Source: Anaerotignum sp. MB30-C6
GTDB lineage: Bacteria > Bacillota > Clostridia > Lachnospirales > Anaerotignaceae
Length of the DNA: 64,000 nucleotides
Assembly: GCF_030908465.1 (NCBI RefSeq)
Contig: NZ_CP133078.1
Coordinates: forward strand, 1,860,001 to 1,924,000
Direction: 5' to 3'
In this document: positions 51,983 through 60,166 of the stretch, in pieces
Position numbering within the stretch: position 1 is the stretch's first letter
How the letters are laid out: every line of letters begins with the position of its first letter
Translations under genes and position numbers: made by a program
Notes under the pieces: model-generated
Database searches by the model: none
What the model saw: only the letters and a program-made list of their open reading frames with translations
Told to the model about the DNA's origin: nothing

Positions 51983-54900
51983 TTACAGATAGTAAATAAA
52001 TGAGTCAACCTTAATCAGATCATTCTCATTTTTGTTCCCGTCAAAAGTTAGATTTAAAACTGGCCTTGTATTCTCCTCTTCAAACCCCTTTTGAAGCATA
52101 CCCAACACAATTCCAGTGTTTTCGTAAATTGATGCGGCTGTGATTACGCCATCAATTTTATGGGATGCACAAAGTTGCTTTCCCTGTCTGTATCTTCCAT
52201 GAGCTCCAGAAAAATAGCCTAATGTTTTGTCCCCAATTCGTACAAGCTCATTTATATCTTTTTCATAAGGACTCCAGTTGGACAGGGCTTTAGAAATAGT
52301 CAAAATACTACTTTTAAGTTCTTTCAGTCTTTGCTCCATGAGTGTAGATTGGGCATTTTTATTTTGATTTGCATAATCCCACCACATCATCCATATTGCT
52401 TCTGCGAAGGGGCTATATAGAATACGATATCCTTTCTTTTCAAGCTCTTTGAATATCTCATTATTTAAAAGCTCATCAAACAAAATATTGATTTCCCCCA
52501 CAGCCAGTATGGTTTTTTCAAAGCAATCTCCCTTTAACTCCGTTGCAATTGATGCTGCAAGGGCTTTTAGCTGTTCCAAGTGGAACTGGTTATGCTTGAT
52601 CAGTTCCATCACTGCTTTTAAATACATTTCCCTTGAATTTTGAGGAGCGCACCAAATTATATCTCCTGCAAGGAATGTCAAACAGGTTTCCTCAAATCTT
52701 TTGTTGTCCTGACAAAGAACATCTTCCCAATACGGCGACACAATATCCACCTTCTCAAACCCTTCTTCATCAAGCTTCGTGCGAAGCAGCCGACTATACT
52801 GTCCATCTGTTTCTGTCCCCTCGTTTTGAGGAATCAGGAAAGCACATTGATTTACTTCCTCTTTATCCAAATTCTTAAGCACCGTAAATACATTTCCCAA
52901 TAAAGCTGTAAGGGAAAAATACTCTTCTGTGATTGTGAATTTCCGTCCCGTTTCTATGGAGACTTTGCTAGATGGTGGAAGTGTTTTTGCAATAATTCCC
53001 CTTTGCCGTAAAACTTCCTGAAAAATAGTAGAATAAGGGTATAGATATGGTAAATATACAGTTTTTCTTTCTTTCAGATCTTCAAGGCTAACCATAATAT
53101 TTGTTTCCTTATGGGCAATACTGTCTTGATAAGTCTGCATCGTAAGAGCAGGTTTTATCTCAATATTTTTCAAGCTATTGATAAAAGCCTCTACACGGGT
53201 GATAATGCCAACCCCCGAAGAATGCTCATCAATTTCAATATGCAAGTAAGGCTTTCCCTGCATTTCCTCTCTAAAGTAGTGGGAGAAAATAGAGTCTGGC
53301 CCGCATCCATGATGGGTGAGGAAGATTGCATATAAATTGGGATGCTCGCGTATCAGTTGAGCAGGCTCCAAAATATGCTGTCCAAAGGGCCAAAACATAT
53401 TGGGATGCTCTTTTGAACTATCCCCTTCTGGCAAATCATAAAAGGGTAATACCTTATACCCCATTCCTGCAAGCTTCTCAGGGATGGCCATATTTAGAAC
53501 AGGATCCGCCACACCATAAATTTTTGAAACAAGCACGAAAGCGATTTCATCAGGCTTTAGCTGACTTTCAACTATTTTGCTATTTTCCTCCATACGATCT
53601 TCAAAACGAAGGGCTGCTTCTAAGCCTTTTTCCACAGCTACTCTAGTCTGTTGGGGCGATTTTCCAAGCTGTTCTCCAATCTTTAAAAAGCTTTGCATGA
53701 TGGATTCCTTACCCATATGAAATGTTATCGAGGGCGAAAGGAGGACAATCCCCTTTTTATCTAGCTCCATGGCTCGGTTCATAACCTTAAAGGCAAGCTG
53801 CATAAAAGCACACCCGTAATTTTTTCGACTTTGGGAGCCAGGATGGTCTACCGTTACTAAGTCGGGAAAAAAAATATAATCAACCTTTTTCTTCATCAGC
53901 GAAGCAACATGACCAGTAATTAATTTGATGGGGTAGCAGGTTTCATCCATAGCATATTCCTGTCCAAGGGTTATGACGCTTTCGTCAGTAGGCTCTGACA
54001 AAATCACATTTAAATCAAGCTCTTTGAAAAATCCATGAAACATAGAAAACATTCCGTAGGTAAACAATGCTCTTGGAATCCCTACAGTTTTTTTGTTGGA
54101 AATTTCAGGTTTATAATCAAAAAATACCATTTTTTCAACACTTTCGTTAAACTCATTTTCTTTTTCACGCCGTTTATTTTTTGCCAAGCTTTCCGTTGGC
54201 AAAACATCGGTGGAAAAATCAAAGCCTTTAAAGGTGGTTCCCTTCCCACTCACTTCCTCCATGGCCAAAACTGCAACACCATAAGCTCCTGTCACACTGA
54301 AAAATGGAGGAACGATTATTTCCTTTCCAGTAATTGCTTTGAATGCGTTAATTACACCTTGGTTATACGCAAGTCCCCCTTGGAAAAAGATTTTGTTTCC
54401 AATTTTCTTCTGACCCACAACTCTGTCAAGGTAGTTTTTCACTATGGAATAGCATAAGCCAGAAACAATATCCTCAAGCTTTGCACCTTTTGCTAAGCAC
54501 GAGGCAATGCTTGATTCAATAAAAACTGTACACCTTTCCCCAAGGCTAATGGGAGCCTCGCTACCAAGGGCAATCTGGCCGAAACTCTCAATGGGAATGT
54601 CGAACTTCTTTGCCTGCTCCTCAATAAAAGAGCCAGTGCCTGCGGCACAAATTTTATTCATTTGGAAATCTACAACTCCCCCATTCTCAATGCTGATGAA
54701 TTTGGAGTCCTGTCCACCGATTTCAAAAATAGTATCAACCTCACCGTCCATTTGTACTGCTGCCTTTGCCTGTGCCGTAATTTCATCCTTAATAACGTCG
54801 GCACCGATCATTTTCCCAATGAGGTATCTACCAGAGCCCGTTGTGCCTGCACCAATCATTCTAATTCTTTCACCGAATTCTTCCTTTATTTGCTGAAGAC

Positions 54901-55978
54901 CTTTTTGGACGGCATTCACGGGATTCCCCTTTGTTCTTAGGTATTTGAATGAGATTATTTCACTGTTTGTATTGATTAGTACAAGATTTGTACTAGTGGA
55001 ACCAATATCAATACCAAGGTAACAGTCAATCGATTCTGTTTCCTTGCAAATATCCTTGCAGACATGCTTGTTTGCACTGTCGGCGACTCCATATGCAGAC
55101 AGCTTCGGAAGAATAATCCCATCCTCCTGACTCATGCTTTCGTCACCACCTTCAGACAAAGAAATCAGCTTTTCCATATTTATGGTTAAGCCTTCCTTCC
55201 TTGAAATTACTGCCGCACCAAATGCACCCACGCCTCCCAAATTCTGGGGGAAAATCAACTCCCCCTGGGAAAGTGCCAATACGTCTTTGAATGCAGTAAG
55301 AATTGCTCCATTATAGGCAACACCCCCAGAAAAAAGAATGGGCTTCGTCACTGGAAGCTTTTTCATGACCGTCCCTTTGTAGTTTCTAACAAGGGCATAC
55401 GCCAACCCCAACAGAATATCCTCAGCTGGGACGCCCTCTTGTTGATGATGGGTGATATCTGTTTTGGCAAATACACTGCAACGCCCTGCAATTCTGGGAA
55501 TAGATTTTGCTTTCTTCGCCAGTTTTGAATAATCCGTAAGCTTTAAATTCAGTCTGGACATTTGTTCCTCAAGAAAGGAGCCTGTTCCTGATGAACAATT
55601 AGAATTCATGGAGATTTCAATTCGTGATTTGTCTTTCTCACTGAGCCCTGTAATAAACCGCGCGCTTTCCCCGCCAATATCAATGATTGAACCCACTTCT
55701 TTATTTTCAGCCATGGCACCTTCAATAACCGCTGTTACGTCATTGACAGCCTTAATTTCACTGTCTGCCCTTAAAAATTTGGTACCATTGCCTGTTACGG
55801 CACCGAATATAATTTCCTCTAGATTATAAGCATCAACCACTTCTTTCAAAATGATTAAGAGAGTGCTCTTGATGCGCCCCCTATGCATTTGGTACCTGCT
55901 GAACCTAATGCTATTTCCTTCATCCGTTAAAATGACCTTAACAGATGAATAACCAATATCAATACCAATGCTGTACAT
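51983..55978 (-). CDS. giant BadF/BadG-type activase fused to DUF2229 (2-hydroxyacyl-CoA dehydratase activase-related)
   Basis: A 1331-residue protein. Two ATPase domains of the BadF/BadG/BcrA/BcrD family come first, beginning IGIDIGYSSVKVILT and YLGIDIGSTSTNLVL (around residues 3 and 317). Each has the Cys-containing loop CSSGTGSFLEEQ or CAAGTGSFIEEQ that holds a [4Fe-4S] cluster in the dimeric activases. A DUF2229 domain follows (VGIPRALFTYGMFSMFHGFF onward) and a further region with scattered cysteines. Activases use ATP to push an electron to very low potential for a dehydratase or reductase partner. No dehydratase subunit genes are adjacent. It starts one base after the fur stop codon. 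Confidence 0.9.
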   Translation of the reverse strand: MYSIGIDIGYSSVKVILTDEGNSIRFSRYQMHRGRIKSTLLIILKEVVDAYNLEEIIFGAVTGNGTKFLRADSEIKAVNDVTAVIEGAMAENKEVGSIIDIGGESARFITGLSEKDKSRIEISMNSNCSSGTGSFLEEQMSRLNLKLTDYSKLAKKAKSIPRIAGRCSVFAKTDITHHQQEGVPAEDILLGLAYALVRNYKGTVMKKLPVTKPILFSGGVAYNGAILTAFKDVLALSQGELIFPQNLGGVGAFGAAVISRKEGLTINMEKLISLSEGGDESMSQEDGIILPKLSAYGVADSANKHVCKDICKETESIDCYLGIDIGSTSTNLVLINTNSEIISFKYLRTKGNPVNAVQKGLQQIKEEFGERIRMIGAGTTGSGRYLIGKMIGADVIKDEITAQAKAAVQMDGEVDTIFEIGGQDSKFISIENGGVVDFQMNKICAAGTGSFIEEQAKKFDIPIESFGQIALGSEAPISLGERCTVFIESSIASCLAKGAKLEDIVSGLCYSIVKNYLDRVVGQKKIGNKIFFQGGLAYNQGVINAFKAITGKEIIVPPFFSVTGAYGVAVLAMEEVSGKGTTFKGFDFSTDVLPTESLAKNKRREKENEFNESVEKMVFFDYKPEISNKKTVGIPRALFTYGMFSMFHGFFKELDLNVILSEPTDESVITLGQEYAMDETCYPIKLITGHVASLMKKKVDYIFFPDLVTVDHPGSQSRKNYGCAFMQLAFKVMNRAMELDKKGIVLLSPSITFHMGKESIMQSFLKIGEQLGKSPQQTRVAVEKGLEAALRFEDRMEENSKIVESQLKPDEIAFVLVSKIYGVADPVLNMAIPEKLAGMGYKVLPFYDLPEGDSSKEHPNMFWPFGQHILEPAQLIREHPNLYAIFLTHHGCGPDSIFSHYFREEMQGKPYLHIEIDEHSSGVGIITRVEAFINSLKNIEIKPALTMQTYQDSIAHKETNIMVSLEDLKERKTVYLPYLYPYSTIFQEVLRQRGIIAKTLPPSSKVSIETGRKFTITEEYFSLTALLGNVFTVLKNLDKEEVNQCAFLIPQNEGTETDGQYSRLLRTKLDEEGFEKVDIVSPYWEDVLCQDNKRFEETCLTFLAGDIIWCAPQNSREMYLKAVMELIKHNQFHLEQLKALAASIATELKGDCFEKTILAVGEINILFDELLNNEIFKELEKKGYRILYSPFAEAIWMMWWDYANQNKNAQSTLMEQRLKELKSSILTISKALSNWSPYEKDINELVRIGDKTLGYFSGAHGRYRQGKQLCASHKIDGVITAASIYENTGIVLGMLQKGFEEENTRPVLNLTFDGNKNENDLIKVDSFIYYL

Positions 55979-56443
55979 TTATTTCCCTCCTCTTTCATTA
56001 TTTTCCTCGCCTGCACATTTTTTGCATATTCCAAAGAACTGTACATTATGGTCTTTTACAGTGAAGCCTTTTTCCATGAACAACTTTTCCTCTAAATTCC
56101 CCAGCATATCCTTCTCCACATCAAGTACATCACCGCAATTCTCACAAACAAGATGATGATGCTGGTGCTTTTCCTTAGAATCCTTGACCTGAAATCGCAT
56201 GCAGTTGTCCTCCAGCAATATATGATGTACCAGACCAAGGGTATCAAGCAACTGCAATGTACGGTAAACGGTTGCCAGCCCTATTCTCGGATGGTTTTTT
56301 TTAACCTCGTCATATATCTCTTCTGTACACAAATGCCTATTCTTTTCATCATAAATCATATCCAGTATTGCCTGGCGCTGTGCTGTCAGCTTATAACCAT
56401 AAGAATGAAGAATTTTTTCAAAATCTTTTGTATCAAGGTCCAA
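55979..56443 (-). CDS. fur: Fur family metalloregulator
   Basis: A 154-residue regulator: HTH region GYKLTAQRQAILDMIYDEK, recognition helix RIGLATVYRTLQLLD, the His-rich hinge HQHHHLVCENCGDV, and a second CxxC (ICKKCAGEE), which together hold structural zinc and sensor metal. It is most like Fur in the HHxxxCxxC arrangement, although PerR or Zur remain possible. A perfect 7-1-7 Fur box lies about 47 bases upstream (56490-56504). It is the first gene of a four-gene operon. Confidence 0.9.
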   Translation of the reverse strand: MDLDTKDFEKILHSYGYKLTAQRQAILDMIYDEKNRHLCTEEIYDEVKKNHPRIGLATVYRTLQLLDTLGLVHHILLEDNCMRFQVKDSKEKHQHHHLVCENCGDVLDVEKDMLGNLEEKLFMEKGFTVKDHNVQFFGICKKCAGEENNERGGK

Positions 56444-56489
56444 GGCATAATCACCTCCAAGCTAAGAAATTAATCGGGCTTCATTTTAA

Positions 56490-56504
56490 AAATGATTATC
56501 ATTT
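56490..56504. promoter_or_regulatory. perfect 7-1-7 Fur box
   Basis: AAATGAT-T-ATCATTT is a perfect inverted repeat of the Fur consensus type, in the spacer between fur (minus) and a Crp/Fnr gene (plus). It indicates autoregulation of the fur operon and possibly co-control of the divergent gene. Confidence 0.8.
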
Positions 56505-56592
56505 ACATTTGCATTTTTATTATAGTATAATAAAACCAGAGAAACCTGTATCTCAGGATACACAATTTTTAAATTTATAAAGGGAGGTTAAA

Positions 56593-57285
56593 ATGAATCC
56601 TAGACTTACTGCAATTCAAAAGTGTACGTTATTTAAGAATAAAAGCTTTGATGAAATTCAAGCTCTCTTTTCAAAAATTAATTTTAAGGAAGAAGATGTA
56701 GCCGAAAATGAAATCATCTTTTCCCCCATCCAAATTGCTGATAGAATAGGAATTATACTCTCAGGAGCAGTGGATGTGCAGAAGATTTTCCCAAACGGCA
56801 AGGTAGTTATTATTGAACGAAAAAAGGTTCCTGATGTTGTTGGAGAATCCTCTATTTTTTCAAAATATCAATACTACCCTGACAACATATGTGCTTGTAA
56901 ACCTACAAAAGTTCTTTTTATAACAAAATCTGATTTACTGCGGCTTTTTGCCCTTGACAACCAACTCATGCTTAATTTTCTTGAACTAACTTCAAATTCT
57001 ACACTGATGTTGAAGCATAAAATCGGAATATTATCTCTAGATTCCATCAAAGAAAAGATCGCTGGATTTTTGGTTCATTACCTTTTGTACGAAAGTCAGA
57101 CTAAAGATTCAAATATCGTCACACTTCCCTTCTCAAAAAAAGCCTGGGCGGAATACATGGATGTCTCAAGAACTTCTCTTTCCAGGGAATTGCGAAAGCT
57201 TGAAGTTGAAGGTATACTGTCTTTTCATAAAAGAATCATTACTGTGAGGGATATTCATCGCTTAAGCAAAATCCTTTCATTATAA
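56593..57285 (+). CDS. Crp/Fnr family transcriptional regulator
   Basis: A 230-residue regulator with an N-terminal effector beta roll (AENEIIFSPIQIADRIGIILSGAVDVQKIF) and a C-terminal helix-turn-helix (FSKKAWAEYMDVSRTSLSRELRKLEVEGILSFHK). It lacks an N-terminal Fe-S cysteine cluster. It is divergent from fur, and the Fur box lies between them. A GGGAGG ribosome site precedes the ATG, and a terminator follows at 57294-57338. Target genes unknown. Confidence 0.85.
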   Translation: MNPRLTAIQKCTLFKNKSFDEIQALFSKINFKEEDVAENEIIFSPIQIADRIGIILSGAVDVQKIFPNGKVVIIERKKVPDVVGESSIFSKYQYYPDNICACKPTKVLFITKSDLLRLFALDNQLMLNFLELTSNSTLMLKHKIGILSLDSIKEKIAGFLVHYLLYESQTKDSNIVTLPFSKKAWAEYMDVSRTSLSRELRKLEVEGILSFHKRIITVRDIHRLSKILSL

Positions 57286-57293
57286 TTAAATAA

Positions 57294-57338
57294 AAGCAAG
57301 ACGAGAACTCATTATAAGGTAGCGTTCTCGCCTTGCTT
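57294..57338 (+). terminator. intrinsic terminator of the Crp/Fnr gene
   Basis: AAGCAAGACGAGAAC pairs with GTTCTCGCCTTGCTT (one mismatch) and is followed by TTTTTT. Confidence 0.88.
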
Positions 57339-57459
57339 TTTTATTATTTTTAATAGGGTAGTCACTTAAAATTTAAGCACTCCTCATGATTTTCAAAACT
57401 TGAATCAGATTATCCTAGCTATTTTAACTGAGATAATCAATAAATTCTTCTTCTCTGGA

Positions 57460-58377
57460 TTATTTTTCATCAACTACCACTATAGGTTTATATACCGGTT
57501 TTATTTTTAAAGTATCAAACAGTTGTTTTACTCGTTGACTAACTAATACCAAAGATTGTTGGCAGTGCTTACCCGCATTTACTTCATAGGAAAGATTGAA
57601 GTCTTGAAAATAGTCCAAAGAAGCTTTATCATAATATGGCGGAAAAAACTTCAATCGCCCTTTTTTGTTGCAAACCAAACAATCATCTTCATCAATAATA
57701 TAAGGCATTTTTTCAGAAAGTGGAGGCATAGTATGATTAATTATCATTTGAAAGCATTTTATTTCTTTATCTTTTTTTCCTACATGTATCACTGGTTCTA
57801 GGGAATATCCCGTCAAGCCTTGCTCTTTAAATATATTTGCAAGTCTTTCTGTGATTATAATAGCATGACTTCCATTATAAAAATTAGCAGGTATCTCTAG
57901 AAATAACTTTTTCTTCATTTGTGTTGTGTTCCAATATAAATTAGAAATTTGCTTATATCCAACCGTTCGACATTTGGGACAAGTATATATTTTTTCATAT
58001 TTCGTTCCAAATTCACTTGGGAATTTAATATTTGTTGCGTAAAAATTATAATGTGTTGCCATGGCAAGTAACGGCGCCTGCTCCATTTCTTTTTTTGTAT
58101 ATTTAATGTCTAATCTAAAAACGACTTGCTCTTTTAATCCTAAACCTTCCATTATTTTCATAAATTCGTAATATTTTTCACTTTGGTATTCGAAAATAAA
58201 ATCATAGAAGACATAGTCATGATCCAGAGTAGGTTTTTCAGGAATTTTTTCTAAAGCAACATTATTCACCTCAAATGTATAATCAATTTTTTCTTTAAAT
58301 TCAACATAATTTTTAAAGCTATTATATTTATTGAGGTCGAATTTTAGCTTAAGTGAACCTAAATATAATACTTCCAT
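57460..58377 (-). CDS. hypothetical protein with two CxxC knuckles
   Basis: A 305-residue cytoplasmic protein I cannot name with confidence. Two CxxC pairs, CPKC near residue 133 and CLVC near 240, suggest one zinc ribbon. The C-terminus (LVLVSQRVKQLFDTLKIKPVYKPI) resembles the end of double-CXXCG proteins, which include contact-dependent-type immunity proteins such as SitI6, but this is a weak, by-eye similarity. The first 100 residues are rich in aromatic and charged residues. It has a good ribosome site (AAAGGGGAG). It lies about 1.4 kb from the agr locus on the same strand as agrD. Confidence 0.6.
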   Translation of the reverse strand: MEVLYLGSLKLKFDLNKYNSFKNYVEFKEKIDYTFEVNNVALEKIPEKPTLDHDYVFYDFIFEYQSEKYYEFMKIMEGLGLKEQVVFRLDIKYTKKEMEQAPLLAMATHYNFYATNIKFPSEFGTKYEKIYTCPKCRTVGYKQISNLYWNTTQMKKKLFLEIPANFYNGSHAIIITERLANIFKEQGLTGYSLEPVIHVGKKDKEIKCFQMIINHTMPPLSEKMPYIIDEDDCLVCNKKGRLKFFPPYYDKASLDYFQDFNLSYEVNAGKHCQQSLVLVSQRVKQLFDTLKIKPVYKPIVVVDEK

Positions 58378-58465
58378 AAATACTCCCCTTTCAATTTAAA
58401 ATGTAGATTTTGTTGTGAAATAATTGATCATTCAGAAACTAATTTCTTTTTCTCCCGATAGATAA

Positions 58466-58508
58466 AACCTCCACACTGCGTAATTTTAATTACATCAGTT
58501 TGGAGGTT
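58466..58508 (-). terminator. terminator of the small exported-protein gene
   Basis: AACCTCCA and TGGAGGTT form the base of a longer imperfect stem (inner ACTG/CAGT and GTAATT/AATTAC). On the minus strand TTTTATC follows. It lies about 90 bases after the stop codon at 58594. Confidence 0.65.
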
Positions 58509-58593
58509 AAAATAAGTCCCAGCCCACTCCCCTCATACCAAAGCTAATCCTTAAAGACTAATTTATTAAATAACATATCTAATGCAGAAATAC

Positions 58594-59073
58594 TTAGCCA
58601 TCTTCACTGTTTTTTAGATACTTCTTTGCTAGACGTTCATATTCTTTATAAACGTCATCTTTTACATAGGCAGTAATTGACGTATTCCAATCAGAAAAAA
58701 ATATTGCCCGTTGGTTTGGACGCAATTCATCATCACAAATATTGAATGTTTTACGAGTATTTCCTTGAATTACTTCAAGCTCATAGTCATTGAAACCATA
58801 AAGTCTGTTTTCTAATGCAGTAGGGTCAATCTTTGGGTTCATATACTTTATAGAAGATATGATTTTCAAAAAAGATTCATAATCAGCTTGCTCTATTTGT
58901 ATATGTGGGTCTTTTTCATGGCCAAGGCCGGTTTGATAAATATAAACAGTAACATCTGTTCTAGGAAAACTATCTAATCCATGTATTTGTTGATGGTTTG
59001 AGTAGAAATAATAAACCAAGCAAACGCATACAATAATCAAACTTCCTAAAAGAACTTTTAAATTTCTTTTCAT
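58594..59073 (-). CDS. hypothetical membrane-anchored or exported small protein
   Basis: A 159-residue protein I do not recognise. Residues 7-25 (VLLGSLIIVCVCLVYYFYS) form an N-terminal membrane helix, leaving an extracellular hydrophilic domain of about 130 residues. There are two cysteines in the helix and one near residue 112. A GAGGTAACTAG ribosome site precedes the ATG. It lies downstream of the agrD-linked gene on the same strand but beyond its terminator, so probably has its own promoter. Confidence 0.6.
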   Translation of the reverse strand: MKRNLKVLLGSLIIVCVCLVYYFYSNHQQIHGLDSFPRTDVTVYIYQTGLGHEKDPHIQIEQADYESFLKIISSIKYMNPKIDPTALENRLYGFNDYELEVIQGNTRKTFNICDDELRPNQRAIFFSDWNTSITAYVKDDVYKEYERLAKKYLKNSEDG

Positions 59074-59296
59074 CTAGTTACCTCATAGTCACAGTTTCTC
59101 TCTATTTAAAAATCATGCCATTAAAACAATGTCTGTAGCAGTGGAATATTTAAAATTTCCCAGTGCATCCATAATTTCAGCTGCAAAAACTGAATTTTTT
59201 GCAAAGCCGCAAAAGAATCATATGCCATTATTTCATTTTTCATAGAAAGAAAAGGATTCTTAATTAATTATATTGCAAGCTTGATCTAATAACAAA

Positions 59297-59322
59297 AGCA
59301 AGGCGTTGATCAACACCTTGCT
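59297..59322 (-). terminator. terminator closing the agrD transcript
   Basis: AGCAAGG-C-GTTG and CAAC-A-CCTTGCT form a 12-bp stem (one mismatch) with almost no loop (AT). On the minus strand TTTTGTTATT follows. It lies 10 bases after the stop codon of the 131-residue gene. Confidence 0.75.
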
Positions 59323-59331
59323 ACTGAGACA

Positions 59332-59727
59332 CTAATTTCCAATATTATAATAATTAGTTACCGTTCCATCTGAATATGCTCTACCGGAGCCTACACCTGA
59401 TTTTGTTACACTTAGTTTTGGACTAAAACCTATAGATAATGTACTTGAGATATTAATGGTTATATTCATATCAAGTGTTTTATGTCCATATCCAGCGCCT
59501 AAATTTACATATTGAATATTACTCTTAGATGAAACTATTTCTTTTTTAGACATTGGCACAGAGAAATCCACCCTGTTTTCATGAGCTACAAACCTAACTC
59601 TCCTGCCTTGACCCGAGGTATACCGACCTGCAGATAATACATAATATTGGGCGTTACCTCTTTTTGTTTCAGGCGCTAAGTCGATGTTATCCCATATAAT
59701 CAACGCTTCCTCAGGCAACAAGGACAT
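59332..59727 (-). CDS. hypothetical protein probably co-transcribed with agrD
   Basis: A 131-residue protein with no family I recognise. It has no obvious signal peptide. The C-terminal third is rich in Ser, Gly and Thr (SVTKSGVGSGRAYSDG). It begins 64 bases after the agrD stop codon on the same strand, and the first terminator comes after it, so agrD and this gene should share a transcript. Its ATG lacks a good ribosome site. A possible earlier ATG at 59781, behind AGG, is in frame but separated by a TAG (59737-59739), so the gene may be a truncated form of something longer. A role in or downstream of the signalling system is only inferred from position. Confidence 0.55.
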   Translation of the reverse strand: MSLLPEEALIIWDNIDLAPETKRGNAQYYVLSAGRYTSGQGRRVRFVAHENRVDFSVPMSKKEIVSSKSNIQYVNLGAGYGHKTLDMNITINISSTLSIGFSPKLSVTKSGVGSGRAYSDGTVTNYYNIGN

Positions 59728-59791
59728 AATCTGTTTCTAATACAACTTATCCAAACCATCATTCAAATGAATTAACCCCATTAATTCTTAC

Positions 59792-59935
59792 CTATCTTTT
59801 TAATCTTTCCGGAACTTTCGGTTCGTACAATTTACCATGGCACATCATGATTGCAAACATGGACGCAGTAGCACAAAGCATCTGGGCCGATAATTTGACA
59901 CTTCCACTTCTCAAAAATTCTTTCATTCTTTTCAT
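59792..59935 (-). CDS. agrD: AgrD-like cyclic autoinducing-peptide precursor
   Basis: A 47-residue open frame with a perfect ribosome site (GGGAGG, nine bases before the ATG). It has the three-part plan of AgrD: an amphipathic N-terminal helix (about 1-28), a core cysteine, and the acidic/proline tail. The tail YEPKVPERLKR (37-47) matches the conserved recognition motif (EPxVPxxL) cut by AgrB. Aligning it with S. aureus and clostridial AgrD places the thiolactone ring at C32-H-G-K-L36. Another cysteine, C21, precedes it. The gene is on the strand opposite agrC-agrA-agrB, and so is easily missed. A plus-strand frame covering the same bases is a shadow. Confidence 0.86.
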   Translation of the reverse strand: MKRMKEFLRSGSVKLSAQMLCATASMFAIMMCHGKLYEPKVPERLKR

Positions 59936-60018
59936 AATAATTACCTCCCGTTTAATTAATAGCTTTTTTCTTGAAATACTTACTGAAACACTTACTACTC
60001 GTCCCTCCTTTCAAAAAA

Positions 60019-60047
60019 ATAGTATCAATAAACCTTACCAAATTCTA
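60019..60047 (-). promoter_or_regulatory. probable activator-dependent promoter of agrD
   Basis: Minus-strand TACTAT (60019-60024) is a fair -10 box, but no good -35 sits 17 bases upstream (around 60042-60047). The direct repeat ends at 60052, immediately upstream of that position, which is how AgrA-activated promoters are usually built. Confidence 0.5.
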
Positions 60048-60051
60048 GTAG

Positions 60052-60088
60052 TAGGTCGTGAAATAGCCTTTTTAGGTCGTGAAATAGC
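60052..60088. promoter_or_regulatory. perfect 16-bp direct repeat, candidate AgrA (LytTR) operator
   Basis: TAGGTCGTGAAATAGC occurs at 60052-60067 and again, without a mismatch, at 60073-60088: a 21-bp period, two helical turns. LytTR response regulators bind pairs of short direct repeats at this spacing. It lies in the only spacer between agrD and agrC and could activate both. Nothing else in the spacer resembles it. Confidence 0.8.
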
Positions 60089-60099
60089 AATTTTTATAA

Positions 60100-60128
60100 T
60101 TGTATGTCTAATTTTATCATGCTATGAT
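60100..60128 (+). promoter_or_regulatory. probable promoter of agrCAB
   Basis: TTGTAT (60100-60105), 17-base spacer, TATGAT (60123-60128), about 40 bases before the agrC ATG. The direct repeat lies just upstream, in an activating position. Confidence 0.5.
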
Positions 60129-60166
60129 GTATTAGGTATGTTAAAACCATATTTTAGGAGGATATA

